NCBI GenBank assembly: GCA_036499395.1
Contig: DASYDW010000087.1
Span: forward strand, 1 to 47,801
Origin: Pirellulales bacterium
Lineage (GTDB): Bacteria; Planctomycetota; Planctomycetia; Pirellulales; JACPPG01
Reading direction: 5' to 3'
Length of the DNA stretch: 47,801 bases
Below are positions 41,174 through 47,801 of the stretch, piece by piece. Position 1 is the first letter of the stretch; every line of letters begins with the position of its first letter. The translations under genes were made by a program, and so were the position numbers. Below the pieces are notes generated by a model. That model was not told the origin of the DNA. It saw only the letters and a list, made by a program, of their open reading frames with translations, and did no database searches.

Positions 41174-44100
41174 CTACGAGCCGTTGCGCGGTCCGTTTCC
41201 GTGCGTGTCCCAGACCTTCTTTTTGGCTTTCAGGAGCCGGCCCGTGTAGCTTTCTTCGGCCGGCGGCGCCGCGGTGGCCACGGCGACCGGCACCCGTTCA
41301 GGCGCAGCTTTTTGAGGCAGCTCAGGCTCGAGCACGGAGAGATCTTTCGGCATCTCGGCAACCGGCTCGAAGCGCGCTCCGGCGCGTTGCTGCTCCAATC
41401 GTTCGGCGATCTCGGCCTTGCGGGTCCGCAAACGATCCATGTATTCGGTCGGCGCCGCCGCCTGCTTGCGACGCAGCAGCCAATTGCGGGCGCCTGCCGC
41501 CACGCGCGGCGCCCATGAAAAACTGACCGCGACGCGCCGTAGAAATACATCGAACAGGAACAAGCAGCCGGCGGCGAACACGAGCAAGTGCCAAATGCCC
41601 TGCCGGCGCGCGGCGGGCGGCAGATCGCGGCGGAAGCTATCGGTCGCCAACAGCGACGACATTCCGCCCGCGTCGGTCAACGAGCCGGACATCAGCAAAC
41701 CGTGATGTCCACCGGGCGGGGTAAGCTCGGCTATCGATTCCAAGAGCGCGACGTTTCCCTCGCGGTCGCGAAACTCGGCCGAGTAAGGAACGTTAATTCC
41801 CGCACGCACTGGCGCGAGTCCTGGGCCGGGGCTGAGCATGGCGAAGTAACTGCCGGTTTCATCCGCTTCGAAATCACCGACGTATCGCCCCGGTGAAATC
41901 TGTTCGAGCTTGATCTCGCGCGGTTCGGCATCGGGACCGACGACGCTGCCGGTCAGGTTCAGAAAGTTCAGGAACTCGTCTTGGCTATCGAGCGCCGTGA
42001 CGAACACCTTGACCCGGTTTCCTTCGACATCCGTGGCGACCGTGAACTTGCCATTGTCGTTGACCGGTCGCATCGACCAGCGCACCAATTGGCTGAAGAA
42101 CTTGTCGTAATCAGGCCAGGCGGTCCATTGCGTGGCCCAGCGAGCGCCGTCGTCGGTCGTAAACGCCACAGCTCGTCCTAACCCGTAAGGCCAGGTCGCC
42201 AGCACCGTGGAATTTTCGGTTTCCGAATCGACTGGCGCGACCAGCACCTGTTCGACGAGTGGGTTGCTTTTCAGCGTGGTGCGCACAAAACCGGTCAGTG
42301 GTGGCAGCGGTCCGGATAGACCGCTGACGATTTCGTGCGGGTAGCGGACGACTGGCGAAAAACCCTCGGCCTTTTCAAAGATCACCGAGCGCGAGACGCG
42401 CATCGCCTCTTTCATGAAGATTCGTGGAATCACGCGCGGGTTGTCGACCTTGTAGAACTTGCCACCACCGCGCATCGCGATGTGATCCATCAGATCGACG
42501 TCGGCCCCTTCGCCCACGGCGACGGCGCTGGTCGTGATGCGCCGCGGCCGCGCTTTCGCGGCGATTTCCGGATAACCGGTCCCTTCGGTATGCCCGTCAG
42601 TCAGCACGATCATGTGCTTGATCGCGGCATCCACTTTGTCGAGTGCGCGATATCCTTCTTGCATGCCGGGCATCAGGTTCGTACCGCCGCCGTGGCCGAT
42701 GTTCGCGATTCGGGTCACGGCGCGATCGCTGTCGCCGACCTTCAACAGGGGGACGACCCATTCGTATTGACCGTCGAAGGCTATGACGCCGATCTGGTCG
42801 CGCTCGCCCAGGGTGCGCACGGCCGCGATCGCGGCCTGCTTGCTCATGGCCAGCTTTTCGCCGTTCATCGAACCCGACCGGTCGAGCACGATCATCAGCG
42901 CGCCGCTGGGGACGACCTTCAGATTCTTGACCTGGAAATCGACTGGCATCGCTTTTTCGATCGACGTGTTCGTCCAGCCGCCGGCGCCAAAGCTGCTCGG
43001 CCCTCCGAGCATGACCAGGCCCGAGCCGGTCAGCTCGGTATTGCGGACCAGCATTTTCATCTGGTCTTCGGTAAAGTGCGTCAGCTTCGCGGCCTCTTCA
43101 CCGTCCGAGCGCGGCACGTTGGCCAGGATCACGGTGTCGAACGCCTGTAATTCGGCCATGCTCTGGAAAAGCTGATTGTCGGGCTGGACCGTGACTTCCA
43201 AGTTGTTCAACTTCAAGCGGTCCACCAGGTGCTGGTGCTCGCCGCGGTTGTCGAAGCTTTCGATCAATAGCACGTGCCCGCTGCCGCGGACGTGCGTGAA
43301 CGTGGTGGCCCGATTGTTCTGCGACATCGCATCGTCGGCCGGGTTGTCCGGGACGAATTGCGCGTCGTAAGTATAAAAATCGGGTCGCTCGATCTGCTGG
43401 CGAATGCTGAAGAAGTTTTTGCCGGGCACCAGCGCTACTTGCTCGCTCGATAGCTCGATCGGCTGGTCGTTCGTGCGTTGTAAGACGCGCAACCGGCCAT
43501 TGACCGTGCCTGTGGGATTCGTGTTGTTGACCACGACGCGCAGATCGAACGGCTGCCCCTTGCGAATATCAGGAGGCACCGTGATTTTTTCGACCAGCAC
43601 TTCGCTGCGAGAGAGATAGCGCACCGGCACGACGTCGATGCCGATGCCCGCCGCCGAGGCCACTTGCGCTTCGTCAAGTGCGTTGCCCAGGTTTTGATTG
43701 CCATCGCTAACCAGCACGATCCGCTTGGCGGCGTCGTGCGGAAAAGTCGCCTCGGCCAGCTTGATCGCGGCACCGATATCGGTGAACGTCGGATCGAGCC
43801 GGCTCTCGACTCGCTGGGCAATGCGCACCTGCTCGTCCGATGGGGGAACCTCGATCCCCGCCTCGTGCCCGAACACGATCACGCCCGCCATGTCGCGCGG
43901 CGTGCGATGCTCGGCGATCGCGGCGTCGACGTATTGGATCATCGCCGCCCGATCCTCGGGCGGAATGCTCGACGATTGATCGAGCAGGTAGACCACGGCC
44001 ACGCGATCGGTCGAGCGAACCAGCTCCATCTCGGCAACGGCCAAGACCAAGAGCGCCACGATTACGCTGCGTAATGCGCACACCAGCAATCGGCGCACGT

Positions 44101-44203
44101 TCCCCATCGCTCCCAGGCTGCGGTGCCCCAGCCACCACACCAGCGGAACCAGGAGGAGCAACAGCAGCCAGGCCGGACTGTCGAAGGAAATTCCGTAGGA
44201 CAT
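41174..44203 (-). CDS. Large membrane protein with two VWA domains and a glutamine-amidotransferase-like region
   Basis: The 1009-residue protein has two N-terminal membrane helices (11-25 and 38-60), a VWA domain starting VVYLLDQSSSIP (MIDAS near 75-79), a flavodoxin/GATase-I-like region at about 310-430 (HVLLIESFDN ... GLVMLGGPSSFGAGGW), and a second VWA domain with a full MIDAS start MIVLDRSGSMNG near 438. A last membrane helix lies near 868-886, before a charged C-terminal tail. This layout is common in planctomycetes and other Gram-negatives beside MoxR/DUF58 genes, which are not in this window. It may assemble periplasmic complexes; the function is unknown. Confidence 0.9.
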   Translation of the reverse strand: MSYGISFDSPAWLLLLLLVPLVWWLGHRSLGAMGNVRRLLVCALRSVIVALLVLAVAEMELVRSTDRVAVVYLLDQSSSIPPEDRAAMIQYVDAAIAEHRTPRDMAGVIVFGHEAGIEVPPSDEQVRIAQRVESRLDPTFTDIGAAIKLAEATFPHDAAKRIVLVSDGNQNLGNALDEAQVASAAGIGIDVVPVRYLSRSEVLVEKITVPPDIRKGQPFDLRVVVNNTNPTGTVNGRLRVLQRTNDQPIELSSEQVALVPGKNFFSIRQQIERPDFYTYDAQFVPDNPADDAMSQNNRATTFTHVRGSGHVLLIESFDNRGEHQHLVDRLKLNNLEVTVQPDNQLFQSMAELQAFDTVILANVPRSDGEEAAKLTHFTEDQMKMLVRNTELTGSGLVMLGGPSSFGAGGWTNTSIEKAMPVDFQVKNLKVVPSGALMIVLDRSGSMNGEKLAMSKQAAIAAVRTLGERDQIGVIAFDGQYEWVVPLLKVGDSDRAVTRIANIGHGGGTNLMPGMQEGYRALDKVDAAIKHMIVLTDGHTEGTGYPEIAAKARPRRITTSAVAVGEGADVDLMDHIAMRGGGKFYKVDNPRVIPRIFMKEAMRVSRSVIFEKAEGFSPVVRYPHEIVSGLSGPLPPLTGFVRTTLKSNPLVEQVLVAPVDSETENSTVLATWPYGLGRAVAFTTDDGARWATQWTAWPDYDKFFSQLVRWSMRPVNDNGKFTVATDVEGNRVKVFVTALDSQDEFLNFLNLTGSVVGPDAEPREIKLEQISPGRYVGDFEADETGSYFAMLSPGPGLAPVRAGINVPYSAEFRDREGNVALLESIAELTPPGGHHGLLMSGSLTDAGGMSSLLATDSFRRDLPPAARRQGIWHLLVFAAGCLFLFDVFLRRVAVSFSWAPRVAAGARNWLLRRKQAAAPTEYMDRLRTRKAEIAERLEQQRAGARFEPVAEMPKDLSVLEPELPQKAAPERVPVAVATAAPPAEESYTGRLLKAKKKVWDTHGNGPRNGS

Positions 44204-44339
44204 CCGTCAGGTCCGTTTGCAGAGCGAAATCAAGACGTGCGCGCCGGTGCCACCTGCTGGCCGCGACAACGCGGCATCCGGGTGCCGCAACTGGATTGTC
44301 CAGCAGTGCCTCATTATAGCGCGCCCTGACGGCACGCGG

Positions 44340-45356
44340 CTATTGGCCGGCAGGAACCAGACTTTTTGCCCAACGGTCGTAGTCCTGCTGGCAATCTTCG
44401 GCACTAACAAACCGTTTCCATGCCAGCCGGGCCCGAAAACCGTATTCCCGTCCTGCCTCGACATGGTGAATTACATACTGCCAGTCCCAGGCCGGTCGCG
44501 GAACCTTGGGAAGCTTGAACTTGAACAGGCTGAAGCGGATCTCGTCCACTTCCGAATAGGCCCGATCGAACATCAGAAGGAACGTCGTGTCATATCCGGC
44601 CTGGCCATAGTAGAACGGCTGCGTAAACTGCACTTGGTCGTAGCTCCATAGGTTCAGCTTGAAGTTATGATCTTCGTCGTATGCCAGGGGCGGCGCGTCG
44701 CGGTGCCGGTAGGTGCCGCCGCCGTTGTAATCCTTTGGTCCCGGTGGCGCGGCGCCTGCGATCCAACGTTCTTCCTGGTCGTCTACTTCGACGCCGCGAA
44801 AGTGCAGCGCCACATCCGGTACGTTGTTCATGTAATCGGCAAACAAGAAAACCGCGTACCCGCGCGGGCCGAACAGCGCCGCGTCGCGCGGCGTGCAGCG
44901 GAATTCCATGTCGATGTAGTGCGGCTCGACGACCGTGTACGTCATGGTGCTGTCGACGCGCCACGGATCGTCCGCGGCGCGGCGCACCAACTGCACGCTA
45001 TTGCGTCCGGGCACCCAGTACAATTGGTACTTGCCGTGCCGTGGCGAGAACATGTTGTTCGGACTGGCATGGCCGGCAATGATGTGCTCGAAATTCAATC
45101 CGGCTGATGCCCCTTCTGCGTCCGGGTCAAAGGCATCGTAGAACCTTCCGTCGTGCTTGTTGAATAGCGAGTCGACGCCGCTGAGCACCCGCGGCGATTC
45201 GGCGTTATCGCGGAAATGCACCTCTAATTTGCCTGCCTTTAGCGATACGGTTGGAAATGGCGCCCCGTCGGCTGCCGGGGCCGGGCCGTGCAGGCCGAGA
45301 ATCATCGCCATCGCCCCGAGCGAGCCCAAGCCGAGGCGTGCGACGCCGCGATTCAT
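44340..45356 (-). CDS. Secreted protein of unknown function
   Basis: The 338-residue protein has a signal peptide (hydrophobic residues 9-26, then APAADG). The ATG at 45356 has GGAGG 7 nt upstream. The mature part looks beta-rich with many aromatic residues and paired acidic residues (SLFNKHDGRFYDAFDPDAEG; YVIHHVEAGREYGFRARLAWKRF). It resembles a carbohydrate-active or lectin-like beta-sandwich, but I recognise no named family or catalytic motif. The next minus-strand gene (VWA) begins 136 nt downstream, so co-transcription is possible. No function is proposed. Confidence 0.7.
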   Translation of the reverse strand: MNRGVARLGLGSLGAMAMILGLHGPAPAADGAPFPTVSLKAGKLEVHFRDNAESPRVLSGVDSLFNKHDGRFYDAFDPDAEGASAGLNFEHIIAGHASPNNMFSPRHGKYQLYWVPGRNSVQLVRRAADDPWRVDSTMTYTVVEPHYIDMEFRCTPRDAALFGPRGYAVFLFADYMNNVPDVALHFRGVEVDDQEERWIAGAAPPGPKDYNGGGTYRHRDAPPLAYDEDHNFKLNLWSYDQVQFTQPFYYGQAGYDTTFLLMFDRAYSEVDEIRFSLFKFKLPKVPRPAWDWQYVIHHVEAGREYGFRARLAWKRFVSAEDCQQDYDRWAKSLVPAGQ

Positions 45357-45488
45357 GAGATGTCCTCCCTGAGGGATGTTTGCCCGGAAAAGGCTGACAA
45401 AAACGGTCGATGCGCGCGAATTGCAAATCGGTCAGTGCGACCAATACTTTAGCGGTTCGCAGACCGCACCCGAAATGGATTTCGTGCA

Positions 45489-46064
45489 ATGTCTGTCGTA
45501 GCTCGTTCGATCCCTAGATTCGCAAGCAACTTTCTACCTATGCCGCTAATCGCATTCTTTGTCGTCGCCGTGGCCGTGATTACTTGCGTGGGCATTCACC
45601 TGGCCACGCTGGTGATTCTATCGCGCACACTCGATCGTTGGTTCAAACGCGCGCATTGGCGGGCCATCGGTTGCCTGGTGCTGATCGCGATTCATGCCCA
45701 CCTCTTCGAGATTGGCATCTTTGCGTTTGGCATCCGCTTCCTGCGGTTTCTGCATGACGGAAAAGTCTTGCAGCCAAACGAGCGCATCTTCGAGCCTTGG
45801 TATCAATCGGCGGTCGCTTATACGACGTTGGGGGGCGATACGCCGGCCCATGCCAGCGTGCGGCTGTTGATCTCGGTCGAGGCCCTGACCGGACTGATCC
45901 TGATTACCTGGACGGCGTCGTTTCTATTCCTGGTGATGCAGCGCAGCTGGGATGCCGACCGCGGCGCCTGGCGCGGCCACGGTCATCAGCACGGCCACAA
46001 GAAACTAAAAGCCACCCCGCTCGAGGATCTCGAACTCGTAGAGGCGGGCAATTTCCTGGGCTGA
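45489..46064 (+). CDS. Two-TM ion-channel-like protein with atypical filter and His-rich tail
   Basis: The 191-residue protein has hydrophobic segments at about 19-45, 58-82 and 124-150, with a pore-loop-like stretch before the last one (WYQSAVAYTTLGGDTPAHAS). The filter position reads TTLGGD (112-117) where potassium channels have T-V/L-G-Y/F-G, so one aromatic residue is missing and selectivity may be lost or changed. The tail holds GHGHQHGH (163-170), a likely metal-binding run. It is divergent from the secreted unknown gene, and its last 60 nt overlap the end of the convergent MmgE/PrpD gene. ATG at 45540 is an alternative start that would trim 17 residues. Confidence 0.7.
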   Translation: MSVVARSIPRFASNFLPMPLIAFFVVAVAVITCVGIHLATLVILSRTLDRWFKRAHWRAIGCLVLIAIHAHLFEIGIFAFGIRFLRFLHDGKVLQPNERIFEPWYQSAVAYTTLGGDTPAHASVRLLISVEALTGLILITWTASFLFLVMQRSWDADRGAWRGHGHQHGHKKLKATPLEDLELVEAGNFLG

Positions 46065-47528
46065 TTTTTCCGCCAGGCCCGTGAAGCGCTGGTACAGCGC
46101 ATCGACGTCGCGCACGCCGAGCCCGGCCAGCAAGCGGAATTTGTGTGCCAGCAGCTTGTCGAGGTTGCCACTGTTGTTTCGGGCGTGCCCCTCGGGGTAC
46201 ATCACCAGCCCACTGGCCAGTTTGCCGAGCGTGGCATGCTCGAATTCGATCGACGTGGGAATGCCGTCCGGATACTTGGCGTCGTAATCCGCGCCGCCGT
46301 GAATGAACTCGATCCGCTCCATGATCTTTCGTGTCAGCGGATGGTGCAGGCTCTTATCGTTGTAATCTTCGGGGACGAGCATCAGTTCTTGCCAGCCCGA
46401 GCGGCGCTGTTCGAAGGCCTTGCGCAACAGCGTGGCGATGATGTAGACCATCGAGTGATCGGCGCTCTGTCGCGTGTGCGGGTCGCGCTTGGCGGGGTCG
46501 CCAATAATGTGAAACGCCGGTTCGTAAATCGCAATCCGGACGCGCTTCAATTGGCTTTCGTCGGAGAGCAGTTGCGGATTCGCCGTCAACAGGTCCATTA
46601 CGCCTTGCAGCGCGCCGGCCGATTGATGCTCGTACAGGCCCAGCTTGAAGTGCATTCCCATCACGGCGAAATCGTCGCCCGCGGTGGAGAGTGTCAGGTC
46701 GAACGGGCTGGTGTCGCGCGTCTTCGGCTTCTCGAACAAGCAGAAGATCGCCTCGGGGTTGCGAAAGATATCGGCCGGCCCCACAAAGCCACGCATGGCA
46801 CGCCGCATCGACAGCACGGCCGCCTCGGTGCTGATCGCGGCCGAGGCACCCTTGGAATCTGACAATTGATGTCCGGCGCGAATGGCGCGAAATGGAATGT
46901 AATGCACCACGACCATGCCGATGGCCGATTCGATCTGATCGACCGTCGCGCCCAGGATGGCGCCGTAGACGGCGGCCGAGGCGATCGCCCCGTGAACGAC
47001 GTGATCGATCTTGTGATCCTTGAGCGCGAAGACTTCGGCCAACCGACCGCGAATCTCGTCGAGCGCGATCATCGCCGCCAGTGTCTGCCGCCCATTGAGG
47101 CCGCGCAATTGCGCCGCGGCCACGGCCACGGGATAAAAATCGTTGTGACCGAACTCGCCGCGCGTGTAGCCGCGGGCTGGGTTGTATCCGAAGTTCGTGC
47201 CGTTTGAGTCCCATTCGCGCACCGCCGAGCTGTTGGCCAGCACTGCCTTTTCGGGCATCACGCGTTCGGTCGAACCCAGGCAGGGCACGCCTTCGCCGGC
47301 CGCGCAGCGGTATTCCAGAGCTTCGCGCCGCAGCACCGTCGGAGCATTCGTACCGCAGGCCAGCGCCGAGACGCCGCAGGCGATGCTGTCGAGATGAAAT
47401 CGCTCGACCATACGAAAGACGGAATCGGCCGGACCGGCAAACTTCCCGGCCAGAAAGTCGAGCGCGTATTGGGCAATCCCGCGCGCCTGATTCTCGTTGC
47501 GCGGCAGCGTCAGGTATTCGTTGGTCAC
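46005..47528 (-). CDS. MmgE/PrpD-family protein (2-methylcitrate dehydratase-like)
   Basis: The 507-residue protein matches the MmgE/PrpD fold: FHLDSIACGVSAL near 50, LANSSAVREWDSNGTNFG near 100, the GEFGHNDFYPVAVAAAQL segment, and SDSKGASAAISTEAAVLS in the middle. PrpD dehydrates 2-methylcitrate in propionate breakdown; other members are cis-aconitate decarboxylases or unknown. No other methylcitrate-cycle gene is present here, so I do not give a symbol. The start is GTG at 47528, the only usable start in the open frame. The 3' end overlaps the convergent channel-like gene by 60 nt. Confidence 0.88.
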   Translation of the reverse strand: MTNEYLTLPRNENQARGIAQYALDFLAGKFAGPADSVFRMVERFHLDSIACGVSALACGTNAPTVLRREALEYRCAAGEGVPCLGSTERVMPEKAVLANSSAVREWDSNGTNFGYNPARGYTRGEFGHNDFYPVAVAAAQLRGLNGRQTLAAMIALDEIRGRLAEVFALKDHKIDHVVHGAIASAAVYGAILGATVDQIESAIGMVVVHYIPFRAIRAGHQLSDSKGASAAISTEAAVLSMRRAMRGFVGPADIFRNPEAIFCLFEKPKTRDTSPFDLTLSTAGDDFAVMGMHFKLGLYEHQSAGALQGVMDLLTANPQLLSDESQLKRVRIAIYEPAFHIIGDPAKRDPHTRQSADHSMVYIIATLLRKAFEQRRSGWQELMLVPEDYNDKSLHHPLTRKIMERIEFIHGGADYDAKYPDGIPTSIEFEHATLGKLASGLVMYPEGHARNNSGNLDKLLAHKFRLLAGLGVRDVDALYQRFTGLAEKSAQEIARLYEFEILERGGF

Positions 47529-47636
47529 GATGTGCAGATCCTTGATCGATGGGCTCTGGAAAATGGCCGGCGAAAGGGCCGGTTGCCAAGAGAAATCCGG
47601 CGATAGTCAAGCCGGCGATTATCAGCCTGAGAAGGA

Positions 47637-47664
47637 AATCCCGCAAGGATCGATGTGCGGGATT
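47637..47664. other. Perfect 9-bp hairpin in the right-edge spacer
   Basis: The arms aatcccgca and tgcgggatt pair perfectly around a 10-nt loop. The 47529-47801 spacer otherwise shows no supported gene. It may be a terminator of a gene beyond the window or part of the MmgE/PrpD leader. Confidence 0.4.
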
Positions 47665-47801
47665 CTCCGGGACGAATATGGTCTAAGTTGTTCTCTTCAT
47701 GGGGATGACGATTAGATGACGTACCAGGTAGCCGCCATGAACAAAGATTGCTACCGCCAAACGGGCTGCTAGGATTGCTGCAAGGGGCTTCGATACGGCA
47801 G

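Noticed and set aside
42335..43150. 271-residue plus-strand frame inside the VWA gene
   Set aside because: His/Asp/Arg-rich composition typical of an antisense shadow; the VWA protein on the other strand has clear domains.
46354..47646. Minus-strand frame over the MmgE/PrpD gene with a hydrophobic N-terminal stretch
   Set aside because: After the first 40 residues it is an Arg-rich shadow of the real gene; the hydrophobic start looks like chance.
1..47801. CRISPR array, tRNA, rRNA, prophage or integrase
   Set aside because: No regular spacer array, cloverleaf or phage/integrase gene was seen; this was a reading by eye, so a weak tRNA could be missed.

Overview
The window looks like chromosomal DNA of a planctomycete, probably of the Pirellula/Lacipirellula type. 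By eye it is GC-rich. It carries families typical of that phylum: a DUF1501 protein paired with a DUF1549/DUF1553 protein, a DUF1559 pseudopilin-like protein, a large VWA protein, a secreted ceramidase-like hydrolase, a secreted PQQ dehydrogenase and many signal-peptide proteins of unknown role. These assignments come from recognising motifs in the translated sequence; no database search was run. No rRNA, tRNA, CRISPR array, insertion sequence or phage gene was recognised.

Layout. 1-3025: a cut DUF6159-like membrane protein, a secreted terpenoid-cyclase-fold protein with a CxxCH motif, and a secreted HAD phosphatase. 3071-6107: ceramidase-like, esterase and Bcp peroxiredoxin genes. 6477-14458: a histone-H1-like protein, a fused transporter-like/spermidine-synthase-like/TPR protein, and two ABC half-exporters with complementary active-site defects. 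14581-21171 (all minus): a potassium-channel protein, a large membrane protein, and the DUF1501 + DUF1549/1553 pair. 21350-25456: an MHS-family transporter, a DAPG-hydrolase-like gene ATGA-coupled to a BBE-type FAD oxidase, and a divergent cupin. 25677-29225: a GntR(YtrA)-type regulator, ABC ATPase, ABC permease and a membrane-anchored zinc-ribbon protein, behind a palindromic operator candidate. 29520-31459: an ECF sigma factor coupled to a LolA/RseB-like membrane protein. 31745-36788: an MFS transporter coupled to a small membrane protein, a Tat-exported beta-propeller protein, and two uncharacterised proteins. 36970-39940: PQQ dehydrogenase, a small membrane protein and a YHS-like protein. 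40064-47528: DUF1559 protein, double-VWA protein, a secreted unknown, a channel-like protein with an odd filter and an MmgE/PrpD protein.

Coupling is a strong theme. Five gene pairs share an ATGA stop/start overlap (at 23540-23543, 27859-27862, 28824-28827, 30926-30929 and 33037-33040). These overlaps fix several starts and define the operons.

The most interesting non-coding material is a set of structured intergenic repeats. A composite palindrome-plus-GTAGGGTGC hairpin element occurs twice in opposite orientation (25472-25632 and 31626-31732), with a compensatory base-pair change between the copies. A tandem pair of 23-nt hairpins at 39960-40017 also shows compensatory changes. A 9-nt CACAGAG-type unit forms inverted repeats at two loci. 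The best candidates for an undescribed system are the oxidase/hydrolase/cupin/transporter group at 21.3-25.5 kb and the four-gene GntR-ABC cassette at 25.7-29.3 kb.
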